The translations under genes were made by a program, and so were the position numbers. This document shows positions 1-11,527 of a DNA stretch of 64,000 nucleotides, piece by piece (the stretch's first letter is position 1; every line of letters starts with the position of its first letter). The stretch lies in contig OZ026607.1 in NCBI GenBank assembly GCA_964020085.1, positions 1,372,603-1,436,602 of the forward strand. The letters run 5' to 3'. The notes below the pieces were generated by a model that was not told the DNA's origin, did not search any database, and saw only the letters and a program-made list of their open reading frames with translations. Source of the DNA: Micromussa lordhowensis. Lineage: Eukaryota > Cnidaria > Anthozoa > Scleractinia > Lobophylliidae.

Positions 1-856
1 ACGTCACCATCGTTGTTCTGTTGGTGGATGGCATCTGTATCCACTCCTACTGATAATACATTTGAATTGTCTTCATTACCTGCTTGTTTCTCTGAGTCTG
101 TAAGTAAGGCTTGTGAACAACTAACGTCACCATCGTTGTTCTGTTGGTGGATGGCATCTGTATCCATTCCTACTGATAATACATTTGAATTGTCTTCATT
201 ATCTGCTTGTTTCTCGGAGTCAGTAAGTAAGGATCCTGAACAACTAATGTCACTAAAGTTACTCTGTTGATGGATGGCATCTGTATCCATTCCTCCTGAT
301 GATACATTTGAATTGTCTTCATTACCTGCTTGTTTCTCTGAGTCTGTAAGTAAGGCTTGTGAACAACTAACGTCACCATCGTTGTTCTGTTGGTGGATGG
401 CATCTGTATCCATTCCTACTGATAATACATTTGAATTGTCTTCATTACCTGCTTGTTTCTCTGAGTCTGTAAGTAAGGCTTGTGAACAACTAACGTCACC
501 ATCGTTGTTCTGTTGGTGGATGGCATCTGTATCCATTCCTACTGATAATACATTTGAATTGTCTTCATTACCTGCTTGTTTCTCGGAGTCAGTAAGTAAG
601 GATCCTGAACAACTAACGTCACTATCGTTTCTTTGTTGATGGATGACATCTGTATCCATTCCTACTGATAATACATTTAAATCGTCTTCACTAACTGCTT
701 GTTTCTCGGACTCTGTAAGTAAGGCTCCTGAACCACTAAGCTGACCATCGTTTCTCTGGTAATCGAAGACATTTGCTTCCACTCCTGCTAACAATACATT
801 TGAAGTGACTTCAGTAGGTTCTTGGTCCTGTAAGTCTGCAAGTGAGGCTTCCGAGC
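1..856 (-). repeat. 123-bp coding minisatellite (41-aa units)
   Basis: Six near-identical 123-bp units start at 1, 124, 247, 370, 493 and 616, followed by a decayed seventh unit at about 739-856. The array continues past the left edge. On the minus strand each unit is open and encodes 41 residues, including NSNVLSVGMDTDAIHQQN and SQALLTDSEKQAGNED. A tail variant with ggatcctg occurs in units 2 and 5, and variant starts occur in units 3 and 6, which suggests a three-unit (369-bp) higher-order period. Plus-strand ORFs here are antisense shadows. Confidence 0.93.
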
Positions 857-1995
857 AGACAGGCTTGCAAATCTTTCCATGGTGATGATCCGCATCATCA
901 GCATCGAAACTCGAAGAATCCTGAGACAAGAAACCCTGGACGTCTCTTTCAACCTGTGTTTGGCTTTCGTTCGCTTGCCATTTTTCAGTGAATTCGTTCT
1001 TGATATCCACCAACGAAACAGAAGAAACGTGTTCATTGTTGTCACTACCGCCATCGTAAGATTTCCCGATATCACTCGCGTTAGAATTGCGTTTTAAGCC
1101 CGTATCTGACACCTCTGACGAGTTTTCCTGAGTTTGAATAACCTTCATTGCTGTTTCTCTTTCTGACGAGCTTTCAGCATCAGATGAGGAACTGAGTTTC
1201 ATTGCTTTAGCCCTTGATCGAGTCACAACACGCGGTTTTGGTGATGTCATTCTCCGCGTTGCCTTTCGTTGAGGACTGGGCGTTACCGCTGTGCATTTGT
1301 CGGCATTGGAGGGTTCTTTTTTCTCAGCAGACTCATCGTCTGTTTTCTTACAATCAAAACTATCGCTTTGCGCAATACGTAAATTTTCCTTCATTTCAGC
1401 TTCTATACTACATGTACTTTCATGATCCATTGTTAAGGCTTTTGAAGTCTCAATTTCTGGATTGGTAACATCGCAGTTTGCAAGAGAAGGGTTTTCAGAA
1501 AATTCAACATCAGAAGCACTCGCTTCATTTGGTGACTGTCTCACTGATAAGTCATTTTCAGTTTTTGCACAGTCAGCATCGTTCTTTGTCTTCATTCCCT
1601 CCCCAGAGCTGTTTTCGACATCTTCATGAGCATCTTGATCACTGCTTCTAGTTTTCATAGTACTCGCTGCTAAGTTTTCGCCCTCGCCATGATCGCCAAT
1701 TAGCATGTCTGCTAGATCACCGAGACTGTAATCACTGTCTTGATCGTCATTCCCGCTCCCATCATCCTCGCTGCTACTTCCACTGCCACTCTCTTCCTCA
1801 GAGCTGCAACTGTCTCCCAGTCCTTCTCTGTCGGGACTAGGCGGTAAGGGGCTGAGAGCGGGTTCCATATCGGATAACATAGAGAGTTCCTCTATAATGT
1901 GCGCCAGGTGTTGATTTGGATGGGAGGCTGGGGGCGAGGGGGGTGTCGGTTCCACGCCCGGCTGTCCAGGTGGCTGACGGGCTTTTTGTCGCTGT
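1..1995 (-). CDS. ICE1: ICE1-like giant acidic exon (continues past left edge)
   Basis: The minus strand is open in one frame from an acceptor (catgtag, 1998-1996) to position 1, 664 full codons without a stop. It begins with a basic and Pro-rich stretch (RQRQKARQPPGQP), then PPSPP motifs, then a long Ser/Glu/Asp-rich part. Around 1700-1830 the product reads SSEEESGSGSSSEDDGSG and then DQDSDYSLGDLADML. From about 1230 a short basic patch (RKATRRM, PKPRVVTRSRAKAMK) interrupts the acidic run. The 3' third consists of 41-residue repeats. No folded domain is recognisable, as expected for an intrinsically disordered scaffold. Confidence 0.8.
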
Positions 1996-4900
1996 CTACA
2001 TGAAACAATATCAAAGGCATAACGTTAAGATTTCGCGAAAAATGTGACAAAGCTCTTGTAAAGGCAATTTCTGACAACCCGTACACGTACATAATGCCAA
2101 AATTGAATTCAGTCCGCGCGAATTCTCTAAAGCGTGAAGTTCAATACTAAGACCAGAAATAATCGTTATTTGAAGGACATTTCGGTTACAATTCTACTAA
2201 AACAAATAGATTATTCGTTCTTGATTTCTATGAGGTGATAGTTGATCCGACCTTTACCCTCATCAACTATCACCTCATAGAAATGTCCAGCTCATAATCT
2301 AATAGACCAATTTCGATATAGTAAAATTCAGCCTAACACAATAGACCTCAGCACGAGGCTCTAGGGAATGAATCCCACAAACTCTGTAGTTATTCCCTAG
2401 AGCCTCGTATTGAGGTCTATTGTTTTAGGCTGAATTTTAATATATCGAAATTGGTCTATTGTTAAATAGGAGGTAACACGTCAGTAACCAATCAATCTTA
2501 CCTTGGTTTCGAGGTTTTCTTTGTCAAATCATCTCCTAGGGCTTTTGCTGTAAGAATCAAGGATCAGGTAAGCAAACAAAGAACAGAAAATGAAGCAGAG
2601 AACTGTTGACTGTAACATTAAGAGTAAGCCATTCGATTGCATACAAGTACAGTTGTTTGAAACCAATAGTGAGTGAAAGCTACCCAAAATAAGGAGAATA
2701 AAAAGATTGAACTACAGACAATTAAATTATTAATTTCGAAACAAAACAAGTAGCTGCATGGTCCTACAGTAAACAGACAGTCAAAGGAAATAGAAAAGCA
2801 AACTGGGGCCAAAGCAATCAAAACCGAAAAACCAAAATATATACATGTAAGAAGCTACAGTATGTGCATATGTACAAGATAATTATATTTACATGTACAC
2901 TGACCAAACTCTGCCTCGAGCTTGACACTTTGAATCTCCTCCTATTTTAAAAAGAAAAAAAATCAGTTACTGGCATTGAATATCTATTGTAAGACTGTAC
3001 AGCTGTTAGGGCCCTACAACACACATGCAAAGTCTTTGTAAGGAAAACAGCACCGATCATTCTCATCTCTATGCTGGGAGAGTAACAGCCAGAGCTACAT
3101 GAACTTACAGTACCTGGGATTTCTGAAGCTGTTGCTCCATTTTTGTAGCCTTTCTGTTGGCTTGACACAGCAATTTGTTTGACTCTTTGATTCGCTCTGT
3201 GAGGAGGAAAGAAAATTACCTTAAAAAGATCATAAAACAGAAACAATGAGACACACATTTATTGCACCCGTATGTAAACATAAATGACAGAAATGAGAAA
3301 CAAAAAACCTTTTGCTTTCCTAACTTCTTCCTGAAGCTTAGCAATGGTTGTCTCACTTTTCTGCAAACTGTAAAAGATATATTGTGATTACAACAAAAAC
3401 AACATTCTTGAAAGCTGTTACCAATGGTTACTGCAGGGAGTTACCTTACTTTTACATGTATTTAGTTGATATGATGTCCTTATGGACTAACAAGTAATCA
3501 ACTTAAATCCAGCGTTCCTTTAATAATAGAGTCACCTTTGGGTTACCCCAGCTTATAAAAACAAAGGTGTATAGCATGCAAATACTAAATCTAGACTGAT
3601 ACTGATTTTTTATTTAGATATACATGTACGAGGCACACTGGTGTCATGGCTAGTGTGCTCAACTCTGGATTGAGTGGTCCGGGTTCGAACCCTGGCTGGG
3701 GACGTTATGTTGTGTTCTTTACTCTCACAGTGCCTCTCTCCACCCAGGTGTATAAATGGGTACCAGAGAATTTAATGCTGGGGGTAACCCTGCGATGGAC
3801 TAGCATCCCATTCGGGGAGGGGGAAGTAGAAATACTCCTAGTCGCTTCATGCTACTGAAACCGGGATAAGCTGCGGTCTGATGGGCCACTTGGCTTGTTT
3901 GTAGACTCTTTTTTAAACATTTAGATATGGAGAGTGTCTCACACCACTACAGCAAGACAAATGGATTGTGTGAGAAATCTCATGTATAGACAGTAGCAAT
4001 TAATAACCTTTTCTTTTGTTTTTGCATCTCATGTGCTTGAACTTGTTTCTCCAGTCTCCATGCACACTCCTGATCTTCCTTGATTTTAGCTGTGCTCAGC
4101 AACTCAGAGTTCATTTTCTATATCAAAAGACATTTTCTCGCCAGTTACATTGTTCAATGCCATGTTCCCTAGCTTATACTGCAAACGTTACAATTAATGA
4201 GGCCTTCCAAGGGGGTAGCCACATCACCCTGTTGCATCCTTTTGTGTACCGATATTGCTTAACCAGTGGAAGCAAATGTCGCTGTAGTTTTTCTGCATGA
4301 AGCCATATGTCACTTTCACTATAAGATTCATTTTCTTAGAGTTTATTTAATGGAAAAGCACACAAATTTCTGACATTTACACACTTTACAAGAGAATACA
4401 ATTTCTAAATATGCAAAAAATCCAAAAGGATCGATGTCACTGTCTTTTCTAGTGCTTCTTGTGTGGCTGTTGAATTTCACTTGTCGCTGATTACAAATTC
4501 TCCTGTCACTGGTTTTCAGGGCCATGTACATGTAGCTTTTTGCTTTTACCCCTTGGTAGACCTCCTTAACCTGCACGTAACAATGCGTTTTTGTAGAGTT
4601 ATCGCATGTACATGTATTGTTAAAATAACTGAAACATTTTTAACTCAAAATTGATATGTGAAAAACAACTCGGTAAGTAAAACCTTCATTGATGCACAGT
4701 GCATTACATACCTCAAAATTCTGCAGCTTTTCTCGTAATTCTGAAATGGTTGAATCAGCTAAAGATTTTTCCCTATGTAGTCTTGCTACATTCTGGAAAA
4801 AAATACAGAGATTAAACATGAAGAATTGGTTCCACTACTTAGATTGCCATTTTGCTAATTACATTGGTACATGTACAAGTATGTGTAAAAATGTTCATTT

Positions 4901-7900
4901 TCTTTTTCTGGCAGTTAATATAATTGTATTGCATACTTGTTTAAATCTTATTTCTACAGGTGCATAGCATCAAGTGACTCGACCTAGAGTAGGTTCTTTT
5001 ACTAACTGTAATCAATCTCTTGGACTGTAAAGAGAAGGAGACAAAGTCATTGTGGAAGCTCCCCTGCCACCCAGTCTGTGAAAGCAACACCTTCACCTGT
5101 AGGGTGAAAAATTACAGACCTCTACTACACCCTTGATACAAGTACAATTTCAAAAGAAGCAAAGATGTCATGGATCAGAACAAGTTCATCGTTCAGCTGA
5201 ATTCATTTGTACTTGTCAGGCTTTGTACCTTTCTTAAAGGTTCACTGGAATGCAATGTCCTATCCAGCTGACTTTGTAATGATTCTATTTTCCTGTAATT
5301 CAAATATACACAAAAACAAGTGGCTAATAAATTGACTTGACCAGAAGATCAAAGGGAAGGTTGTGTATGCAATAAATAACACACTATGTTAGACAGTTAA
5401 ATCATTGCAAAACACTCTTTGCAAACCAGTAAATCCTCTCTCCTCAAACTTAACAATACTACCAATACTGTTGTTCAACTTTCTCAACAAGAAAATGGAA
5501 GGATTGTCGGCTTTTTAAATCCAATCTCAGCACTCAGAGACACGTCTGGGAAATAAAAGACAGCAGATCCCAGCTACATGTAGCAGCATCTACAAGCCTG
5601 TAGATGATATCAGGCTTTTAGCCAGGATTTGAAAAGTGGGCATTCTAAAATGTGCTATAGGGCCTGCTCAAATGAACAATTTAGAAGGCAACGTCAGGAG
5701 GCCCATCTGGCTAAAAGCCTTGATGATGTGTACAAGTTACAAGTTACATGTACAGTGTACTACATGTACCATTTAAGTGCCTAACATTCCTTTTAATCAG
5801 AAAAAAAGTGTCTCACATTTGAGCTGCCTCCAACTTTAATGCACTGTCTGTGGACTGCTGCTGATGTTTATCAGATTCTACAGAGTGTCAAGAAAGGTTC
5901 TGATTGTTATTAGTTACTTATCAATTTAAAAAGTCTGCATACGAGCCATGTAACCCATCAGGCTGGCACTTGTCTCTGGTTTCTGTAGCAAGAAGTAACT
6001 AGGAGTATTTCTTCATTCCCCCTGGATGGGATGCTAGTCCATTGCAGGGTTACCCTAAGTATTAAATTCACTGGTACCCATTTATACACCTGGGTGGGAA
6101 GAGGCACTGTGAGAGTAAAGTGTCTTGCCTAAGAACACAATACAATGTCCCCAGCCAGGGCTTGAACCCGGACCCCTCCATCCGGAGATGAGCACACTAA
6201 CTGTGAGGCTACTGCAGCTCTATAACAATCATTAATAAAGAAACTAGATGGGAATTGCCAAGGTCTATCGTATATGTTGCAGGTCAAAATGAAATTCAGG
6301 TTAAAATGATTTTAACCTAGTTTGATTCTCAATTTCCTTTGTCTTCTAACCCCAATTATTCATGGTCCATGAATAATTAGGGAAAAGAACAAAGGAATTT
6401 CATTTTAACCTGAATTTCATTTTGACCTGCAACATAATTACACATAAATCTCAATTTATTCTCTCCTCCGAAAAAACTTGTTATGACTGAAATAAAACAT
6501 ATTATTTTCAATTTTCATAACAAAAAATTATAGTGATCACGACCATTGATCAAGTTAATGTTGTCTTTCCACTTTTATTTTCAAACCAGAAATACCCCAG
6601 TTGACAATTTCTTATGTTAAAGAATTATAGCAGTATAAAGTAAACATTGCATCACAAATTCTGGTTTAGAATTAAGGAGCTAAATTCATAATAAAGACTT
6701 CATGTACATGATGAACATACATGAATAGAAATCTCATATCTGCATAAAGTATTTTCTTAAATGAAAACCAGCTTTTGTCAACATTTTTATAGAGAATATT
6801 ATCAAAATTTGATAATATTCTCTTTAATAACAATTAATAAAAGGATACCATGGCATTTCTGCTGGTACTTCTTAATCAGCTCACTAAAAAAACAAAAACA
6901 AAAAAAGCACAAGTAAGTTACTAATCTGCATGTATACTCTTGCAATGAAAAATTATTGTGATCAAGATATTATGAAAACTATACACACTCTGTTGAAATT
7001 ATCTTTTCCTTGACCATCCGTAACGTCAGTGAGTGCTCTCTCTTTGAAGCCTCAAGTGCCTGAAAAAACAAACAAACAAACAAAGAAACCAATAAACCAA
7101 AGGTAACAAAATTAGTTACATATTTGTAGGATAAACAGAAATAATGTTTTGAGTTGCATTTGTTTTTGTCACTTACCTTATCTTCGTTTTTAAAGTAAAG
7201 AGGTTTTTTTGCAGTTGTTGGAAAAATCGATGTACATGTATGTCTAACACCGCAGAAATGCCAAGATTTTCGGCTAGCTTTACACTGAAATGCTTCAGCA
7301 AATCATCAACTGACAAACCTCAAACTCAGAAATTCTAGGAACTAGGTCTGGTTCTTTGACAAATCTATGGTTTAATTTTTCATCAAAAACTGCCACAACA
7401 GCTGGTAATCTTGAATTATGCCAAGTATTCAGACATGTGCACTAGTCTTACAGTGCTCAACACCAATCAGCTGCCTGGCATTTCCATGTATGCAAATATG
7501 TGTCAGCTTCAAAAGCATAGGCCTACTATTGAGCATATACATGTATTAGCATACATATATGGGTTATTGACCAAGCACGAGGTCAAGATGGCTGGAGATT
7601 GGCCAAGGTCTTTTTTTGCGTGTTTATGGACGGAGACAGAGTCAAGGTCCATAAACTCGCAAAAAAGAATGAGGCAAATATCCAACTACAGTATCTTGGT
7701 CAATAAAGAATTTATTATATGGCTTTCAGGGACACAGCACCAAGTCCTGAGCTGAGGTAAGATAGCGCTAACTTGCTTGCTCTTGTAGCCAATCACAGCA
7801 CAGGATTTGGTTCATCTTCCCCACTAACAGAACTAACCACATATATAGTAAATAAATTTATAACTTGGTGTGTACTGAAGGCCTTTTTGGAATGAGCTGG

Positions 7901-9185
7901 TGAGAGGGATAATTGGGATAAACATGGAATGCATTCTCAGTACACAGACATGTGCATGTTTAATTTCTTCACTATCGCAGTACTCTGTAGCTTAACCAAC
8001 TTTCAAATCTAAATCCTCCACATAAAAGGAGTAGATCTATTAATGTATAGGTGAACCTTGTGCTTGTGTAAACAAGCGAGCATATAAAATATATTGGGCG
8101 TTAACAAAAGCTGGACCGGATTGGATCGGATCGGATCGGATCGGATTGACAAAACCCGGACCGGATCGGACCGGATTAACAAAACCTGGATGGGATTGCG
8201 TCCGATTGACAAAACCCGGACTGGATCCGAAAAAAAAAGCGGATGGCCATAAATTTCCCGCCGCAATAGTCACGTGATACCTCAATCGAAGATGGCGGAG
8301 AAAGAAGTATGTAGATGCCCGCTGTATTTTAAAGTTCCGTGTTTGGTCGGTTTTTATATCCTAAAAAGACTTTTCGGCAACCATTTACAATGATGGGAAA
8401 GTAATTTACAATAATGTTTAAATAAACTTACAAAAACTATGCACAGTGCAGGGCTACAAATGGGTTTCTTATGCCATAATTATGTATAGTTTTCAAAAAA
8501 ATAAAGTATGTGAGCTTGTCTCGTCTGTTTTCTGTAGTTCTTTATGCCTATTTACGCGAAACAGCAACATGTATACCTCTAGTGTCGAGAACCATAACAA
8601 CTTTGCTTTACTGAGCTGCGAAAAAAGACAGTTATTTCTATGCCAAAATGTTACGTGACTATTTTGGCGGAAATTTATGGCCATCCGCTTTTTTTCGGAT
8701 CCAGTCCGGGTTTTGTCAATCGGACGCAATCCCATCCAGGTTTTGTTAATCCGGTCCGATCCGGTCCGGGTTTTGTCAATCCGATCCGATCCGATCCGGT
8801 CCGGGTTTTGTTAACGCCCAAATATATTATGTACGAAGACATCAGTTGATACGAAACACAAAAACAGACAATATTATTGCACGCGATAAGAATGCGAGGT
8901 ATAGCGTAGCAGCAGTTGATTTAAAAAAAAAATTGCGGTGTCCAGGAGTAATGCTACTTACTATTTTTAGAATCACTCAACATATCGAATGAGACTTAGT
9001 TCACAGTGATTATTTCAAAAACCTTCAAGATGTCAAATTTATGAAGACGTATCAGGAACGTATTTCATGAACAAAAACGTTGCTTTGAAAAATTCGATAC
9101 AAACCTCCTTTAACTTTGCACATGAAGAGCACGAGGGATCACTGGAACTCTCAACCGTTGCATCAACCATTCTCGAAGAAGACAT
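1..9185 (-). CDS. ICE1: ICE1-like little elongation complex subunit 1, 5' part (12 exons, 3' end outside window)
   Basis: Exons read on the minus strand: 9105-9185, 6989-7059, 6849-6883, 5817-5877, 5229-5292, 4712-4792, 4008-4117, 3309-3367, 3114-3196, 2905-2941, 2502-2547, 1995 to beyond 1. Every junction has GT..AG and keeps frame, giving at least 907 residues. Residues 1-27 contain CSSC. Residues 28 to about 230 are a heptad-type coiled coil rich in K, E, Q and L. The rest is acidic low complexity. The identification rests on the N-terminal stretch reading KEKIISTDELIKKYQQKC, which closely resembles the equivalent segment of vertebrate ICE1 as I remember it, just after a CxxC. The family also has one giant exon after short coiled-coil exons. 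ICE1 is known as the nuclear scaffold of the little elongation complex acting in snRNA gene transcription. The exon chain is strong; the family name is a memory-based match. Gene A lies head to head, 1.25 kb away. Confidence 0.65.
2226..2283. repeat. Short perfect hairpin
   Basis: Arms of about 20 bp (ttctatgaggtgatagttga and its complement) are separated by about 15 bp. It lies in the last ICE1-like intron seen here, next to a larger palindrome, and is probably MITE debris. Confidence 0.7.
2299..2464. mobile_element. Foldback MITE
   Basis: Two arms of about 75 bp are inverted copies. Each contains aatagaccaatttcgatat, a ttcagcct block and gaggctctagggaat, around a short loop near 2375. Nothing here codes. 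It lies in an ICE1-like intron. Confidence 0.85.
3630..3905 (+). mobile_element. tRNA-derived SINE, copy 1
   Basis: A tRNA-like head carries a B-box-like ggttcgaaccc near 3682. The body includes the blocks cctctctccacccaggtgta and ctgcgatggactagcatccc. The same layout recurs at 5967-6222 (inverted) and 59426-59706, which defines the family. It sits in an ICE1-like intron. Confidence 0.8.
4198..4412. repeat. Dispersed repeat, copy shared with 35060-35250
   Basis: This stretch shares gaggccttccaagggggtag, a gcatccttttgtgta block and gtggaaaagcacacaa-type motifs, in the same order, with intron 1 of gene B. No ORF is conserved, so it is a non-coding dispersed repeat. Confidence 0.7.
5967..6222 (-). 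mobile_element. tRNA-derived SINE, copy 2 (inverted)
   Basis: This is the reverse-orientation copy of the SINE at 3630-3905. In plus orientation it reads gggatgctagtccattgcag, then ttatacacctgggtggga, then a B-box complement (gcttgaacccgg) near 6160. It lies in an ICE1-like intron. Confidence 0.8.
6278..6438. mobile_element. Foldback MITE
   Basis: The terminal arms gttgcaggtcaaaatgaaat and ttcattttgacctgcaac are inverted copies of about 35 bp. A small palindrome lies in the centre (aattattcatggtccatgaa). It is non-coding, in an ICE1-like intron. Confidence 0.85.
6792..6824. repeat. Perfect AT-rich palindrome
   Basis: agagaatattatcaaa is followed directly by its reverse complement, giving a 33-bp hairpin close to an intron 3' end. 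Its function is unknown. Confidence 0.7.
8090..8828. mobile_element. Long-TIR foldback element with GGATCGG-type internal minisatellite
   Basis: Arms of about 190 bp (8090-8280 and 8640-8828) are near-perfect inverted copies. Each begins with aatatattgggcgttaaca, runs through three or four short subrepeats of the type ggaccggattaacaaaacc, and ends near atggccataaatttcc. The central 360 bp is unique and non-coding. It lies in the first ICE1-like intron. Confidence 0.88.
9105..9185 (-). CDS. ICE1: ICE1-like exon 1 (start codon, CxxC)
   Basis: An ATG at 9185-9183 opens a 27-codon exon ending in GAG before a gtttgt donor. It encodes MSSSRMV at the start and CSSCAKLKE at the end. Joining it in phase 0 to the exon at 7059 gives CxxC followed directly by the coiled coil, the order seen in ICE1. 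An earlier upstream start is not excluded. Confidence 0.6.
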
Positions 9186-10436
9186 TCTACTTTGGAAAAC
9201 AAGTCAATCTGCTAGATCTCTGCGCTGCATGGTGTTCCGCCATTTTGCCATCAGACCGATGGAAATCTGGGAATGAGACAGAGCATTAATCTCGACACCA
9301 GTCTTTCGCGCTTTTCGATGTTCGAAACAAGGATGATAAACTACCCTTACTTGTTGACATCAGTCTCACAATTATGCTACGGAGGTGGTATCCGTGAGGT
9401 TTGGGGATGGCTCCTGACAATGGTAATTACTTTTGTGTTTTCTTACTGAAGTGTCTAATAATTATTATTATTATAAATTGTAAATAGCAAAACTTTTTAT
9501 AGCGCGACTTTCTTTGAAATGATCAAGTGGACTTAACGTCACTTAAAGTACACGCTATGCAAAAGGTTTTTCGCTAAAGCAAGGTTCTTACTAGGCTCGA
9601 TTTCCAGCCGTTATGGGTGTGGGGCAAGGAACGCGGGCTCACAAAACGGCTGGGGTTCGAGCCTAGGTTCTTGCAGAGTTGGATTGGAAGACATTCCTTA
9701 GATTTCTCCTTTTTAGGCTGCGTAGTTGACATAAGGAACTTCCTGCTCCCCAGGCTAATAGTTAACAAAAATAGCTTACCCTTTTCCGATTGGAAACTGG
9801 AAGAAGTTCGGAAAACGTTGGAGCACTTGTAGGACAGTTGTTTTACCGTCCAAAATGCTAAAAAACTGCATGCCCCCAGGTTCGGAGAATATCGCAGATT
9901 AAAATTACCAAAATGCTGCAATAAAAATTATCCGACACCGCAATTTCCTCTCCCCCCCCCCCCACCCCCTCTTCAAAGTACGACAAGACTTGCTTCAAGC
10001 TAAGCACACATTTTCCAAGACAGAAAGAAATATTCACAGTGTTTAATGGATCAGCTGTGCTATGTTGAACTAGTACTGAACTAGACCAAACAAATCTTGG
10101 TGGTGGTCCCGATACTATCGAGAAAATGATTTTCTTTAAAAAAAAGGAAGCTTATTTAAATACTCAAAGCACGGTTGCTTTGACTAAAATTTAAGAAAAA
10201 TGATTTCACCTCGCAGAAACAGTTAATCCAGTTTGTGACCTTTTGAGCCTGTCTGTTATTAAAACCTGTTGATTGAGCATCCTTCGCACTTGCGTGACTG
10301 AAGTCACATAACATAATCTTTAACTTCCATATGACGTTCCTTGTTGATCTGTCAAGACATCCAAGACATGTGAGATTCCGATGTCGCGCGCGTAAATACA
10401 AGTTTCCTCAGAGAGCCAAACGACTGCTGTTTGGCG
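9186..10436. other. Divergent intergenic region between ICE1-like gene and gene A
   Basis: This 1.25-kb stretch separates two head-to-head start codons and should hold both promoters. It contains an A/T-rich patch near 9455-9490, a C-run near 9947-9965 and no exon that I can support. No convincing TATA box or other motif stands out. Confidence 0.5.
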
Positions 10437-11527
10437 ATGTATTGGAAATGTTTGCTCTTTGGAGGCATTTTTATTCAACTTCTAATAGACGTTTACTCAC
10501 TTGAAGAGTTGCAAAAGATCAGTCTGAGGAATCAGGAGGCTATTTGCAATGACAATTCACGTGCGGTGATATTTATCGGACTACAATGGAGCAAGAAGTG
10601 GATTATTTTCTTCGAGAGTGGAGGACTTTGTACATCGAAAGCGGACTGCAACCAGCGATATTTGAACAAGAACTCGACAGTGTTAATGACCTCTAAGCGA
10701 CTTCCCGATAAAGTAATCGGGAGAGATATCTTGTCATCTTCGAAAAGCGAAAACCCTTCTTTCTTCGATTACAATCATGTACTGGTGCCGTATTGTAGCA
10801 GTGATTTGTGGCTCGGATCAAAGACCAAGACAAGCCAAAACGGATCGTTTAATTTTGTGAATGATTCATCCGTGGAAAACTTCAGCTTTAAAGGTCGAGC
10901 GATTTTTCGCTCGGTATTTGAGGAATTAGTTCAGAAACACAATCTGTCTGCCGCGGAAGAGATTGTGGTTACAGGAAGTAGTGCCGGAGGGATCGGAGCT
11001 TTGAATCACGCCAAATGGCTGAAATCTCAGAATTTCACAATTAATGCAAGACTTCTATTCATAATTGATTCAGCATGGTTTATAAACTTCCAAGATGCTT
11101 TTAAGTCCAGAGTAAAACGTGAATTTGCCTCACTTGTAGGCCTTTCTTCAGAAGCTTGTGCCGATATATCGTATGGTTACTCTTGTTGTCTGTCTGCGTC
11201 ATGTTTGATTTCGCGCGATTTCGTTCCTACTGAAATCCAAACAGCCTTTGTTTTTAGCCTGTATGACATTTACATGTTTGCAGACGTGCTGAAACGACTA
11301 GAGGATGAAGGGAAAACGGCGGAAAATAACGTGGCGGATTTTTTATCCGTTGTTAGCATGTATGGAGGAGCGATGAACGAATCGCTTGAAATTTCCAAAA
11401 GAAGTCGCGCAAGTTTCTTTGTCCCTGCTTGTTTTCAACACACTTATTTCGGCACATCCAGTTTGTGGGACGAAGACAGTGTCTTACATCCTTTGATCGA
11501 GGTCACTCGAGACAATGGAAAGTTCAG
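10437..11527 (+). CDS. Gene A exon 1: signal peptide and most of the Notum-like domain
   Basis: The start is the ATG at 10437; an in-frame TTG six bases upstream is not a credible animal start. Residues 1-21 are a hydrophobic signal peptide. Notum/PAE hallmarks follow: AICNDNSR near 36, FFESGG near 58, [11 protein letters not shown] (117-127), the nucleophile elbow TGSSAGGIG with Ser182, IDSAWF near 210, Asp277 in FSLYDIYMF, and His335 in PACFQH. The triad therefore looks complete. Pfam-type PAE and Notum enzymes are secreted serine hydrolases. The exon is unusually long and uninterrupted compared with the rest of the gene. Confidence 0.9.

Noticed and set aside
13..639. Plus-strand ORFs across the 123-bp repeats
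   Set aside because: They are antisense to a minus-strand frame that stays open for the full 1995 bp and joins upstream coiled-coil exons in phase.
7177..7284. Possible extra ICE1-like exon with a gtaagt donor
   Set aside because: It would insert 36 unlikely residues between CxxC and the coiled coil. Direct joining of 9105 to 7059 gives a better match to the family, and the acceptor is poor.
9574..9921. 115-codon minus ORF upstream of gene A
   Set aside because: It has no recognisable domain, contains a tRNA-like ggttcgagcctagg stretch in antisense, and has no supporting splice context.
10431..10436. TTG start two codons upstream of the gene A ATG
   Set aside because: Animal genes start at ATG in this context, and the signal peptide is complete from the ATG at 10437.
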